Assembly: GCA_015847255.1 (NCBI GenBank)
Contig: JADLZK010007778.1
Span: forward strand, 744,001-808,000
DNA from: Hyparrhenia diplandra
Lineage: Eukaryota; Streptophyta; Magnoliopsida; Poales; Poaceae
Length of the DNA stretch: 64,000 bases
Direction: 5' to 3'
Part shown: positions 10,725 to 22,689 of the stretch, in pieces
Layout of the letters: the number at the start of each line of letters is the position of its first letter
Numbering within the stretch: position 1 is the stretch's first letter
Made by a program: the position numbers and the translations under genes
Notes under the pieces: model-generated
Told to the model about the DNA's origin: nothing
What the model saw: the letters and a program-made list of their open reading frames with translations, nothing else
The model's database searches: none

Positions 10725-12250
10725 GTGCTGAGAACCATGAGTATTGATATGATTACGGGGTTGGATTGGATGGAAGCACACCGGACTATGATAAAGTGCA
10801 AAGAGAGAGTTATAGAGTTGATCGCACCTAGTGGGGACCGAATCAGTGTTGAAGTAGCTATACAGCCACCACCCAGAGCAATAGTGAACCAGCTCAGTGA
10901 TGATGTCAACCAACAGGACCGTGTTGTAGATGAGTTTCCAGATGTCTTCCCGGACGATTTGCCGGGTATGCCACCCGACCGTGACATAGAGTTTATTATT
11001 GAGTTATTACAGTGCATCGCACCTATTGCTAAGCGTCCATATAGAATGGGGGTTGATGAATTAAATGAGCTTAAGAAACAGTTAAGGGAGTTGCAAGATA
11101 AGGGGTTTATTCGTCCTAGTTCTTCCCCTTGGGGGGCACCTGTAATCTTTGTTGACAAGAAAGATGGTACTCAGAGGATGTGTGTGGATTACCGTTCTCT
11201 AAATGAGGTTAGTATCAAGAATAAGTACCCTTTGCCTAGGATTGATGATTTATTTGATTAGCTGAGAGGTGCCTGTGTGTTCTCCAAGATTGATCTTCGT
11301 TCTGGTTATCATCAGTTGAAGATACGTAATTCAGATATACCTAAGACAGCCTTCACAACCAGGTATGGTCTGTATGAGTACACAGTTATGTCTTTTGGTT
11401 TGACAAATGCACCTGCCTACTTCATTTATATGATGAATAAAGTGTTTATGGAGTATCTGGACAAGTTTGTGGTGGTTTTCATTGATGATATACTAGTATT
11501 CTCCAAGACAGAAGAAGAGCATCTTTGAACATCTCAGATTGTTTTTGCAAAAGCTTAGAGAGCACCAGTTATATGCTAAGAGGAGTAAATGTGAGTTTTG
11601 GTTGAAGGAAGTTTCTTTCTTGGGTCACATTGTCTCCAATGGTGGAATATCTGTGGATCCAGGTAAAGTGAAGGATGTGTTACATTGGAAGCCACCTACC
11701 AATGTAAGTGAGATCCGTAGTTTTCTTGGATTGTTTGGATACTATAGGAGGTTTATAGAAGGGTTTTCGAAACTTGCTAAAACCTATGACCTGCTCTGTT
11801 AGAGAAGAATGCCAAGTTTGTGTGGTCGGATAAGTGCCAAACTAGTTTTGAAGAGTTGAAGAAGAGATTGACTACAGCTCCTGTGCTAGTATTGCCAGAT
11901 TTGAGTAAGAAGTTCTCTATATATTGTGATGCATCTCGTCTTGGTTTGGGATGTGTTCTTATGCAAGAGGGCAAGGTTGTTGCATATGCATCTAGGCAGT
12001 TGAAGAAACATGAGTTTGAATTATCCTACCCATGATTTGGAATTGGCAGCTGTAGTTCTTGCTTTGAAAATCTGGAGGCATTATTTGATAGGCCATAAGT
12101 GTGACATCTTTACCGATCATAAGAGTCTAAAGTACATCTTCACTCGACCGATTTGAACTTGAGGCAACGCCGTTGGTTGGAGTTGATCAAGGATTATGAT
12201 TTAGAAGTGCATTGTCATCGGTAAAAGCAAACGGTGTGGCCGATGCACTT
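10725..12250 (+). pseudogene. Reverse transcriptase and RNase H of element A
   Basis: RT is recognised by RMCVDYRSLNE (11176-11208), KIDLRSGYHQ (11286-11315) and the catalytic box FIDD at 11478-11489 (usual Y/F-V/I-DD). RNase H follows with FSIYCDASRLGLG (11914-11952) and TDHKSLKY (12115-12138). A stop at 11259-11261 replaces a conserved Gln (TAG for CAG). Frameshifts fall near 11525, 11800, 12022 and 12150. The enzyme pair would copy the element's RNA into DNA. Too many lesions remain for activity as written. Confidence 0.9.
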
Positions 12251-12333
12251 AGCGTAAAGAGGTATGTCAATAAGCTTGAGACAACACCTATGGCTAAGGA
12301 ATTGTGTGAAGAGTTTGCACAACTTAATCGAGT

Positions 12334-14060
12334 ATGGTTTGCAATTCTGTGGAGATTGAAGTGACACCTACGTTAGAAGAAGACATCCGTAAGGCTCGGT
12401 TAGAGGATGAGAAGTTGAAGGAGATATCCGAGAATGTAGTGCTTGGTAAAGCTCCCGGTTTCCATATTGATGAGAATGGAACTCTATGGTTTGGGAAAAG
12501 AATTTGTGTGCCTGAAGTCAAGTCTATTCAAGATGCAATTTTAAGAGAAGCACATGAGTCTGCTTATTCCATACATCCTGGCAGTACTAAGATGTATCTT
12601 GACCTTAAAGAGAGATATTGGTGGCACGGTTTGAAAAGAGATGTAGCTGAATATGTGGCCTTATGTGATACATGTCAACGGGTGAAAGCCGAGCATCGAG
12701 ACTGCTGGGCTATTACAACCCATGAAGATACACGAGTGGAAGTGGGAAGAAGTTGGTATGGACTTCATTGTGGGATTACCTCGCATTACAGAAGGGGTAT
12801 GATTCAATTTGGGTAATAGTAGATCGATTGACTAAAGTTGCTCACTTTTTTACTGTGAAGACTAACTCTGGTGGGCCATAGTTAGCTGAGTTGTACATGG
12901 AAAGAATTGTTTGTTTACATGGGGTTCCAAAGAAGATTGTTTTCGATAGAGGTACTCAATTCACATCTCATTTTTGGGGAGAGAGTGCATAGTGCTTTGG
13001 GAACCAAGCTGAATTTTAGTACAGCTTATCATCCACAAACCTGATGGTCAAAGCGAGAGAACAAATCAGATTTTGGAGGATATGTTGAGAGCTTGTGCAT
13101 TACAATATGGTACTCCCTCCATATTGAAAAGGAAGTCGTTTTGGAAAAGGCTTGGTCAAACATTGGGAACATAAATGATTAATAACTTTTAAGTCGTTGA
13201 GTTTTGAAATGTGAAAATCATATCAATAGATTTGTCTTGAAAAATACTTTCATAAAAGTATACATATATAATTTTTTAATAAATATTTTGATAGAAAAAG
13301 AGAAGTCAAAGTTGCACTTTGGAGACCGTGTCGATGTCCTAAACGACTTCCTTTTCAATATGGAGGGAGTACTAGTTGGGATAAGAGTTTGCCATATGCT
13401 GAATTCTCTTATAACAACAGCTATCAATGAGAGTCTCAAGATGGCACCGTATGAGGCTTTGTATGGGCGGAAGTGTAGAACACCATTGTTCTGGAATCAG
13501 ACTGGAGAGAGTCAAGTGTTTGGTACGGATGTGTTGAGAATTGCAGAAGAACAGGTAAGGAAGATTAGAGAGAATTTGAGAGTGGCTCAAACTCGTCAGA
13601 AAAGTTATGCCGATAAAAGGAGGAAAGACTTGAGCTTCAGTGTGGGTGACTTTGTATATCTGAAGGTGTCTCCGATGAGGAACGTTAAAAGGTTCAACAT
13701 GAAAGGAAAGTTAGCTCCAAGGTATGTTGGTCCTTTCAAGATTCTTGATAGACGTGGAGAAGTTGCTTATGAGTTAGAATTGCCTGCTAGTCTGGCAGGT
13801 GTGCATAACGTGTTCCATGTGTCTCAACTTAAGAAGTGTTTGCGTGTACACGAGGAGCAATTACCTTTGGAAGAGCTTACTGTCAAAGAGGACCTTACCT
13901 ATGAGGAATTCCCGGTCAGAATTTTGGAGACCGCGAGATAGAGTCACCGGAAGTCGGACTATCAAAATGTGCAAAGTTCGTGGAATCGTTACTCGAGAGG
14001 CGAGAGGCTACATGGGAAAGAGAAGATGAGTTGAGAAAGACGTATCCACAGCTTTTGAGT
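12334..14060 (+). pseudogene. Integrase and chromodomain of element A, interrupted by a MITE
   Basis: The H2C2 zinc-binding module is encoded at about 12547-12675 (EAHES, IHPGS, then CDTCQR). The core region follows in broken frames, with VDRLTKVAHFF (12821-12853), a TAG at 12879-12881 and FDRGTQFTSHF at about 12944-12976. The 257-bp MITE sits at 13113-13369. After it the frame runs to 13941 with the GPY/F module (RYVGPFKIL, 13720-13746) and HNVFHVSQLKKCL. The chromodomain tail (about 13908-14060, REATWEREDELRKTYP) lies in a shifted frame. Integrase inserts the cDNA, and the chromodomain is thought to steer insertion to heterochromatin. Confidence 0.9.
13113..13369. mobile_element. Stowaway-type MITE (257 bp) with TA target duplication
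   Basis: Terminal inverted repeats of 29 bp (13113-13141 and 13341-13369) are perfect and begin CTCCCTCCATATTG. They are flanked by TA at 13111-13112 and 13370-13371. Terminal CTCCCTCC with a TA duplication is diagnostic of Stowaway (Tc1/mariner-derived) MITEs. The interior is AT-rich with no protein of its own. It interrupts the integrase coding region of element A. Confidence 0.95.
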
Positions 14061-14092
14061 AAGCACCATCTGAATCTCGGGGACGAGATTCT

Positions 14093-14109
14093 CTTTAAGG
14101 GGGTAGAAT
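14093..14109 (+). promoter_or_regulatory. Polypurine tract of element A
   Basis: CTTTAAGGGGGTAGAAT lies immediately before the LTR start TGTAACACCC. It is the expected plus-strand primer site, and the preceding CTCGGGGACGAGATTCT phrase is shared with element C. Confidence 0.8.
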
Positions 14110-17039
14110 TGTAACACCCTAAATTTTGCATGATTTTAAAAATAGTTAAATTGATTTATTTATGCTATTTTTTTGTGATGCATTGAATATAGAATAATAA
14201 AGTTTTTATGAAATAAAATCCAATATAAGGCTTAGACACATGTTGTTGCATACATGCTGGTGCATTATTTACTTTGTATTGTATGAGTTTGGTTTGAATT
14301 GGAAAAGGTATTTTAATCCCCTTGAAAAGCTCATTTGAAATTGGTTTAAATAAAAGAAAAGTAATTTCTTTTTCCTTCCTCCATTTCTCTCCTTCCTGGC
14401 CAGCGTGGCTTGCTTATTATTTGTTTCGGCCGTGGCCTGATTTCCCTTGCCCTGGCCGTTGGCCTGTTTCTCTGGAATTTTGTCTTGCGTGGCCCTGCTG
14501 CTCCTTTGCCTTGGCTCATTGTTTCTTTCACGTTGGGCCGCCAGCAGCTTTGCCCAGCTCGGTCCAACTCCAACTCGAGTGTAGCAACTGCAGCGCTGCA
14601 TCTTCTCCTTGCTCTTGGGCTACAGCAGCTTGGCCCAGCTCACCTCTTGCAGCAGCAGTTCGGCCACAGCACGTGGAACGCACGCACGCGCGTCGTTTCC
14701 TTCCCCGTGCTCGAATGACGAACGACGCCGGCCTCCGTGATTGCAGCGGGCGTTTCCATCCTTGACGCCTTGCCTTGATTTCGAGAGCGCCGTGTCTACA
14801 TAAGCAGAGCAGCCAGCGCCGCGACATCCTTTTCGCTCTCTCGCTCGCCCGTCCTTGAACCGAGCACGAGCAGCCGCTGCGACGAACCCTAGGCAGCCGC
14901 CGCTCGCGTTCTCCGAGTTCGTCGCTCAACGTCGCAGTAAGGCGCGCCGCCGGACTTCGCACCGTCTCCGCGAACTCGCCGGTGTCTTTTTCTTCCTTTT
15001 TGATGCACTGTGTCGCTCACAGCTTGTCGCCGGTGTTCACAGGTTGGAGCTGCCCGCCAGCCTCGCCGGTACGCCGTCGGCAAGCCATCTCGCCCGCGGA
15101 TTCCTCCCGTGGTGAGATCCCCTTGCTCTCCTCGTCATTTTGGTACCGGCCGCGTTCGTTTTGGTGGCCGGAATCGTCGAATCGAGTTGCGCCGGCGAGT
15201 TTCCTCGCCGCCGCCGCGGGAGTCATCTTCTCCGGCGAGCCCTCTCTCCTTGATTTATTTCCGGCCGTCGATTCGTGATCCAGCGATCCAGGATGGCCGA
15301 TACCCCTTCGGGGTTGTTTTTGTTAAAGAGTCCCTCTCGGCTACCTTTATTTGCGTCCAGGTCCCTGGATCCGAATTCTAAAAAAGAAATTTATTTGTTT
15401 TTATTCCGAAATCGGTTCTGTCTATTTACAGTTCTGCCACTGATTTCAAATGCTTATAACTTTCACGTTTTAAGTCCAAATCGACCCGTTCAAATTGCGT
15501 TAGGATCGTAGTTAAATTTCCTAGATGTTAGTTCTTCTGTTTATACTGTTCTTCACTGTTAGTTTTCATAGTTAGATTTAATTAATTACACCGCATTAGT
15601 TAGACTTGTTTTATTCGTATCTCGCTCGATTTAGCTCCGATTCGCGTGATCTTTATATCTGTGTGATCGTAGTAAATCGTAGAATTATTTATGAAACTTT
15701 TCACTTTATTTCTGTACTGTTGGTGCAATGTTCTAATGATAGGCTTGTTTACTTTGCATGAATGATTAGGATTGTGTGTTGCTGCATGGTAATTGAGTAG
15801 AAGGTGATCGGTTCTTTGGGGATCGTACTTCGGTGACCAAGAATACTTCGAGGACCAGCAAGACCAGCAACCACCTCCCGTGGAAGGCAAGTATAGCACG
15901 GGTTTTCTCCTTGTTGTCCTATTCACCATAATCACTAAATATCATGATGCATGTGTCCACCTTGTTACCCTTGCTAAGGACATCCTAGATTTGTTAACTT
16001 GTACCTTGACAACCTATGGGATCAATGCATTGGGTATATCTATGCTAGCGCTGAACCAACATTTATTTATCTTGTAATTTGATTAATTGTTTATGGAACA
16101 AATGAAAGATAAAAGGGTGACCTTGTATCAAATTGTTCTATAGGGTGAAAGGACTCATGTTTTTATTTTATGTCCTTAAGCTCTCCATAAGGACTTAACG
16201 ATGAAGTGATCATCCGGGATTAACGATACAACTGTGAGGGTCACATGACTACGGCTTTAGTCGGTCAAAGTACTTTATCTATCTTTGTTGGTGGTTTGCG
16301 GAATGGGAGAAACGGAGTTGTATCGCTCGTTAGCCACTAATATTTTTAGGTGAACCTTTGAAAGACTTTATATGAGTTTTTCGGTGTTGTGGGGGTCGAG
16401 AACCCATGCAATGGAAAATCATGACTCACGATGAAAGTGTACAACCTCTGCAGAGTGTAAAAGCGATATATCGGCCCGTGTTCGCGGTTATGAGCGACCT
16501 TGGAGACATTCACAAGTTAGATGATCGTTTGCTTATTACTTGTTTATGATGCTCATGTTATTTATTCTTGTCTAATCATGTTAATGTGGTAACTTAGGAT
16601 TCCTTGATGCTAATGCCTAAAATTGACTATACTAAAAGCTACATGCGGTTTAAAAAGCGGTGTCAAACCTTTTGAGCCACATTTATATCCATGTTATACT
16701 TGTTGAGTACGTTGTGTACTCACGCTTGCTTTATATTTCATTTTTTGGGAAAATCCCGGATGGGTACTGGATGGACATGGGTATCAACCGCATGAAGATG
16801 ACTACTAGGATTGTTGTCAACCGGTCGATCTTCCCCGTGGACTTGGAGGCCATGGCGTCTACTTAGTTTCATTGGATGCTGTTGAGACATTTGTGATATT
16901 TAAAGTTTGTGATACTATCGTGATGTAATAAGGCACTCCGTTGATACTATTCCTTTATATTTGTCAATATATGTGTGTGATGGATTCACGGGCACACATA
17001 TAGTTACTATTCAATTTGTTCCTTAAATTGGGTATGACA
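14110..17039 (+). repeat. 3' LTR of element A (2930 bp)
   Basis: Starts TGTAACACCCTAAATTTTG and ends GGGTATGACA, giving the TG...CA ends expected of an LTR. Its promoter is probably in the GC-rich part near 14780-14830. There are no convincing genes inside. The 5' partner is missing from the assembly as given. Confidence 0.85.
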
Positions 17040-17132
17040 CCCCTGGCGCGCGCCCGGGCCCCCCTCTGGGCCCGGCGGCCGTCGCGTTGAGCCCAATTAG
17101 CCACTCCGGGGCTGGCCCCACGGATCATGACA
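17040..17132 (-). repeat. 3' LTR of element E, part 2
   Basis: Matches the outer end of E's other LTR (48515-48608): GTCGCGTTGAGCCCAATTAG, then GGCTGGCCC and the terminal ...GGATCATGACA (ATTACA in the partner). The next bases (17133-17146) read on the minus strand as a purine-rich GGTGGGAAA, a plausible polypurine tract for E. Confidence 0.8.
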
Positions 17133-18944
17133 TTTCCCACCGTTTTGACGCGAGGCGGCGCGCCCACGTGCCGCCCAACCTGCGTAGTGGCGAAGACGAA
17201 CCGATCGGGAAGTGACCACTCTGGCCCTGAAGTAGAAGACGAGAGGACCGCACTTGTCGTTGTCGTTGTTGCGGAGACATCGGGCGTCCTTGTCGCGAAG
17301 GCAAAGTCGAGGTCGAGGTCACGAAGTAGATGCTGAACTTGAAGCTCGGCGAGGGGGTTGCACGAAGGGACGTTCGCCCATGCACGACGCATGACGGAGG
17401 CGCCGAGGGTCCCGCGGCTCGATCATCCGGGCGGGTCGGAGGAGGAGACATGTAGTGGTAGGTCGTCGGCACTGTCACCTTAGCATGGAGCTGCCTGCCG
17501 TAGACATGACGGAGCGATGTCGGCGGCGAGGAGGTGAAGTCGAGGGAGGCGGCCGTAAAGGAGGTTGCCGGGTGTGCCGATCGGGCGGTCCCAGCTGGAT
17601 CTCTCCTGCGTCCCAAGCCGCACCGACGGTGGCGTTGTCGATGCGGAAGAAGACGTCGCCGTTGTTGTCGAAGAGGAGGACGGTGGCGCCCTCGATCCGG
17701 TCGTCGGGGCGCGCCTGGAGAAGAAGGACGCTTGCTAGGAACGCCTGATCCTCCCTCGGGCGGTTGGGGAGGTGGAAGCCCACCGCTACGCCATGCGGCG
17801 GGACGTTCTCCCCAGCAGGAAGTCCCGAGAAGCTCGAGGCGCGGGGATGTAGTAACGGTGGAAGTACCTCACAATGCCATAGTGGAGACTCCACTCGGCG
17901 CCGTCAGCTCCCGGCTCGATGGCGTTGGAGATGATCCCAAGCTCCTTGTTGGTCGTCGTGGCCAGTGCAGCTCAGTGATCATGTCGTTCGACGTCCACCG
18001 CCGATGTCGTCCCATTGCGGCGCAAGGCGCCGCCGGGTTCGTATCTGCGTCAACCAGGTGGCAACCGCGATGTCGTCGCCGAGGTCGCCAGGGGGGTCGG
18101 CGTGGTGGTCGGCCTCTTGCCGGCATCGCTGGTGCCGGCGCCCGCCCGCGCCGCCCGGCTCGCCGTCGTCATTGTAGCGGCCGGCAAGGTCGATGGCCTC
18201 CTCCATCGAACGGGGCTCGAACCACTGAGTCGGGGTCCGCCGAGGTGCGCAAGCCCTCGACGAAGAGGTCGACGCGGTGGCGCTGCCCTTCAAAATCCAT
18301 GTGTAGCATAGACCTCGGCGTTGATGTAGTCGTCCGCCTTGCCGCTCGGGAAGGCGGCGCGCGCCGCCCCGTAGTGTCGAAGCAGGCGGGGGTCCGGCGA
18401 CGTCGTAGGCGGCGGGTGAACTCGTCCCCACTCGACGGGGGACTTGCCTTGGACAGCTCCATGAACCGGATCGTAGCAATACCGGTGAGGTGGGCGGCGT
18501 AACTCACGTAGTAGTCCGGGTCGATGTCCAAGTTGAGCTCAGAGAAGAGCTCCGACTTGCATAATCTAGAGGTCGGGTCGTCGGTGCCATCGTACTCTGG
18601 ACTTGCGCACGCATGATGTAGCGAGGGGATGTAATGCCGTGGGTGGCACCATGGACTGGCGCCGCGGTGGCGCGATCGGGGACGCCGCGGTGACACCATC
18701 TCGCCGGAGAGTCCCTGCGGTCGCGGGGTGTCGGTGGAGAGGGAGATGGCAGCCGGTCTTCTTGTGTTGTCGAGGATGACGCGTCGAGGGACAGCCGGTG
18801 CGTCATGTACAGCGTCATCTTCCTCCCTCCCTGGAGGATGGCGGGGGTCGGAGCCGACGACGAAGTCCGCGGAGGGGGAGGGAGGGGTGGCGGCCGGGCG
18901 CCGGGGGCCGCCCTGTGCCCGGCGGCGGTGGCGGCCGTGTCTTG
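17133..18944 (-). pseudogene. Gag-like ORF of element E, main part
   Basis: Best coding similarity is at 18169-18699 on the minus strand. The pattern is that of a retrotransposon gag: a C-K-S-E-L-F-S-E-L core, HLTGIATIRFMELSKASPP, then HMDFEGQ and EGLRTSADPDS. Frames change several times and the 5' end (17133-17900) is ambiguous. The N terminus of the same protein lies at 47759-47934, cut off by element C. No pol motifs occur in the remaining internal sequence. It probably supplied a gag-type protein or is a relic of one. Confidence 0.6.
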
Positions 18945-19113
18945 TGTGACGAGCCGACCAATTTATAAGAAATCAAGTATAATTCGCAATCGCCGAAGCA
19001 ATCGCAGATCTACACTTGAGTCCATATAAACCCCGTATTCCGGAAATCTTAGAGTGATTTCAAACTCATCAACAACACAACGGGATCGTTGAGCTCGGTA
19101 GTAAAATCTGCGG
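18945..19113 (-). repeat. 3' LTR of element C, terminal part
   Basis: Matches 44051-44217 base for base apart from a few changes. Begins TGTGACGAGCCGACC (TGTGAGCCGACC in the partner) and ends at CTGCGG, where element D starts. Confidence 0.85.
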
Positions 19114-19858
19114 TGTTGGGGAGGGCGACCCTCGCGCCCGACCCTGAGCCCGCAGGCCTCACTCAGGGGGCTAAGAACAAATCTCCCTTAACAAGTTTCT
19201 GATGAAGTCTTGCAGGGTCGAGCATGCGGAGGTCCCTCCGCTAGGGGGCGGATGACGGGCATCACCCACCTCGGACAAACCCGGCCTCCGAGGTCGCGGG
19301 TCGGAGCCGAGGACCGGAGCAGGCCTGACCGGCCGGGGGGGAAGCCGGCGGGGGGGGGACACCTCCGGAGTAGCCCCCTCCGCGAACGCGGGCGATCGGC
19401 GGCCGACACGTGGAAACCCCTACGCTCCCAAGCGGGAGTGAGTCGAGGGTGTTTTCCCCATACTAGCCCTGTCACGAATAGTTACTAGCCTACCCTTGTG
19501 GGGGCCCACTTGTAAGCGTGTGTTTCCCACCTACCATGTACCAAATTGTAAATCAGCCCCCGACCCCTTGTATTCCTATAAATACTCGGGTATGGGCTCA
19601 AGGAAAGAGATGGATGGTTGGCCAGTTTAAGCGCCATTTACTCGTTTTTATTACATCACCCGTCTCACCACTCGTATCGCCTCGCCCCTCCTCTTGGGAG
19701 GCTAGGACGCCCTCCGATCACCTCGACCCGCAAGACCCCCGGCGTAGGTCGGGTGGACCGGAGGTCGCCCCGTCTCTTTCGGGTCTTTGACTCATTCTGG
19801 AAGCCCTCGCCCCTCCCGCCTCCGGAGCGAAGGTCAAGGGGGCAGGTGCGATCACCAC
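19114..19858 (+). repeat. 5' LTR of element D
   Basis: Begins TGTTGGGGAGGGCGACC and ends near GCGATCACCA. It carries a TATA box (CTATAAATA, 19576-19584). It matches 32566-33313 over its length with many small differences, often at CTG, CAG and CGG triplets. Confidence 0.88.
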
Positions 19859-19860
19859 CC

Positions 19861-19879
19861 GTTGGCGCCGTCCGTGGGG
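19861..19879 (+). promoter_or_regulatory. Primer-binding site of element D
   Basis: GTTGGCGCCGTCCGTGGGG directly follows the LTR. This TGGCGCC-type site is usual for Tat-lineage elements of grasses. Confidence 0.8.
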
Positions 19880-19901
19880 AACGACACACAAAAGCCCGGC
19901 C

Positions 19902-21780
19902 ATGCCGGTCACTCGCCGAAGCGGAAGCCCAGCGCCCGCGGGGACAACTCCGCCCCCGAGGGGCACCCCCGCAGATCGAACCCATCGGGCGGCAGCCGTG
20001 ATCGCGCCCACCCAAGCAACTCGCGCTTGGGGGGCTGCGGGAAGAGGGGCCCGCGATCTCGAGGCCCCGATCGTCCCGTGTCGGAGGTCACGGGGGAAGG
20101 AGACCCACCCCCCAAGAAGGCGGTGCGGCAGGGGCGGGGCGCGTGGTCCAAGAACCAGTGGACGTAGAGGTCCCCCGACCCGAGCCAACCCCGTACACCC
20201 GCTCGAGGGCTCCTCGAGAGCGCTACGCGTAAGACGAAGAAGAGGGAGAGGGAGGGAACAGGCCCTAGGAGAGCCCCGCAGCCCGGATCGCCGAAGAGAA
20301 GAGAAGGCGGCCGCAAGCTCGGATCGGCGGCGCTGCGGGACGCTCAGGGGGGTGTCGAGGCCGCCAGACCGAGTTAGCGTGGATTAACCAACGCTCGAGG
20401 CGGTCTGAAGGAAGTCAACGGCGAGGGAAACCACAACCCCCGCGATCGCCCACCCTCCCGCTCGGGGGCAAGCCCGCCCCGCCAACCCCCACCACCGCCC
20501 ACGGCCAACAGCCACCATCGCGAACCACCCATCCTCACCCTCCTCATCAACCAACTATACCCCAACACCTACACCGGCGACGCCCTCGAGCGCCCCACCC
20601 ACCCCACCGCTATCACTAAGTCCCCACTCACGACCCCAAATCCCCCGCTCTCCACGCACCCGGATCGCGGAGTGGCCTCCGTCCCTCTGAGCCACCGGCA
20701 CTTACCAAGGTATGCATGGGGTCACCGACTGGCGGTTTATCATGAGCTACTGGCGGCGGTGGAAGCGGCAGGGGGATCGTTCTACCATGGCGAAGTCATT
20801 CGTGATCATCGCGAGGGAGTGGCCCGATCGTGGTATTGCACATTACCCCGGACACCATCCGAACCTGGTCCGACCTGCGGGCGCCCTCCGAACAAACTTC
20901 AAAGGCGTCGACTCCGAGCTCATCAACGGCCGCGAGCTCTTAAACGTCGCATCTGAAGCCAAAACGAACCCTCGCGGGGAATGGTGGCGAAGGTTCCTCC
21001 AAACCAAGGCCAGAACGGAGGGGGTCTCCGACCAAAGCGTCATCATGGCAGCGGTTGCTTTGCATCCGCCCCGGCCCGCCACTCAAAGATCGAGCGAAGG
21101 CAGCCAGAAACCTTAGCAAAGTTGCACGAGATAATGGACAAATATTGTAGAGCCGATAATAGCCACAAAGCGAAGGTAGAATCCTTCCGGCCCCACGAGT
21201 CGGTACCAAGCACAACGCCCACCACGTGGGGACAACTACTCAAGACTAGACGCCGTGAGAGTGGGCGCCATCGTCAACAACCCCCCGCCTGAGCATAAGG
21301 CCAACCAACCACCTCTGAGACCCAACTACCCACCCGAGAACCCCCGGGACAAACCCCCGAAACCAGCGCGAGCCCTCCGCAAAAAACAACCCCTACGCCA
21401 CTACTGCGGAGAAGGCAAGGGTCATTACACCAAGCAATGCCCATACTTTGCCAAGGGAAAGAGGCGATGGAAAGGGAGCAGCTTCGCGAGAATTCCCGCA
21501 GGCAAATCAACCATACAAGGAAACCAATCAACAACCACTCCAACCACTACAACTACACTCCCTTCGACACGGAGCCCCCAAGACACCAGGGGCTTCGACA
21601 ACCCAGCTTTCCACACAAACACCTTCAGCCAACACCGGTAGCGCTACTACCAACAAGAGTACACGCTTTTACACCCCCCAGCCTCGCGACCCAAACTACC
21701 ACAACCAAACCCTACCACCCCACCTACGCTACCGGCACCGCCTTCAACCCCGCATCAACCGGTCAAGCAAGAAGTCCGCA
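19902..21780 (+). pseudogene. Gag of element D (broken)
   Basis: The first open part (19902-20387) is a Pro/Arg-rich N terminus. The stretch at about 20390-20710 is Pro-rich and shows no clear domain. Gag homology resumes at 20712-21116 and, shifted, at 21100-21180 (ETLAKLHEIMDKYCRADNSH, a strongly conserved Tat gag segment). A degraded zinc knuckle (HYCGEGKGHYTKQC) is encoded at 21400-21441 with one Cys apparently lost. Several shifts break the frame. The product would form the element's particles. Confidence 0.75.
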
Positions 21781-21899
21781 TAATTGTCAACAACCCAAAC
21801 TCATCCTACGAGGGTCATCCCGCAATCACGGGAGGCTCCAACGAAGACCATGGCAATAAATGGCAGCGAAAGGAACACTATCGGAGGGTCCATCATGTG

Positions 21900-22672
21900 G
21901 GTACGGAGGGACCACACAGAAACAGTCGGTGGTCGCACATTCCAATCACCTTCAATGCCAGCGATATGAAGCTCAGAGACTACCCCCACACCGATGCGAT
22001 GGTCATCGACACCAATATCGGAGGGTGGGCGGTCACCAGGATACTAGTAGACACGGGTAGCTCATGCATATCTTGTTCGCCTCAACCTTCGACAAAATGG
22101 GTCTCGACAGGAACTTGTTGCAACCAGCCGGAAACCCTCTCTTCGGCTTCGGAGGGCAACAAGTAGGGACCATCGGAAAAATCACCTTGCCAGTCTCATT
22201 CGGAAAGGAGCCCATCCACAGATCAGAAAACATCACCTTCGATGTAGTGGACATATACTACAACTACAACGCCATCTTCGGTCGCGGAGTCACCAACGCA
22301 TTCGATGCGGTCCTCCACCCGAGCTATCTCTGCATGAAAATGCCCTCCGCCGGCGGCATAATCGCCGTCTTCGGAGACCAGAACGCCGCAAGAAACGCGG
22401 AGGGCGCCGTAGCACCAGGGCAACGTAACGTCCACAACCTCGAACAGGAACCAGAAAGGCAGCACAACCAGCAAAAGGATGACACGGAGCCCCCACCGCA
22501 CGCAATGCCGGCGGAGGAAACGAAGAAAGTCAAGCTGTTCAGTTATGACCCGACCAGAGAAGTAACAATATCAGCACTTCTGGACCAGGCCTGCGGCGAG
22601 CTCCCCGCGGTGCCGAGAACGCGAGAACGCCGATGTATTCGCATGGTCCGCATCGGACCTACAGGGCGTTAG
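21900..22672 (+). pseudogene. Aspartic protease of element D
   Basis: The active-site motif DTGSS is encoded at 22050-22064. A missing base just after it moves the rest to another frame, 22064-22672, which carries FASTFDKMGLDR, FGFGGQQVGTIGKI and FDVVDIYYNYNAIFGR, the conserved body and flap of retropepsins in this lineage. The protease and following RT would be released from the same polyprotein. Confidence 0.8.
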
Positions 22673-22689
22673 CCGTGATCTCATTGAAC

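Larger units (their letters stand above)
8435..17039 (+). mobile_element. Ty3/gypsy chromovirus A (Tekay-like), lacking its 5' LTR
   Basis: Plus-strand element with PBS remnant (8435-8447), leader, gag, protease, RT, RNase H, integrase, GPY/F module, chromodomain, polypurine tract and one 3' LTR (14110-17039). It is inserted in E's 3' LTR. E sequence stops at ...CTCCCC and resumes with CCCCTGG after A, so a CCCC target duplication is plausible. The C-terminal chromodomain and tRNA-Met-type PBS suit the Tekay/Del group. Where a 5' LTR should lie, the sequence passes straight from host into the PBS. Stops and single-base shifts disable the polyprotein, and a MITE interrupts the integrase. Confidence 0.85.

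Noticed and set aside
14269..15381. ORFs on both strands in the 3' LTR of element A
   Set aside because: Mutually overlapping, no domain, and inside an LTR bounded by PPT and TG...CA ends.
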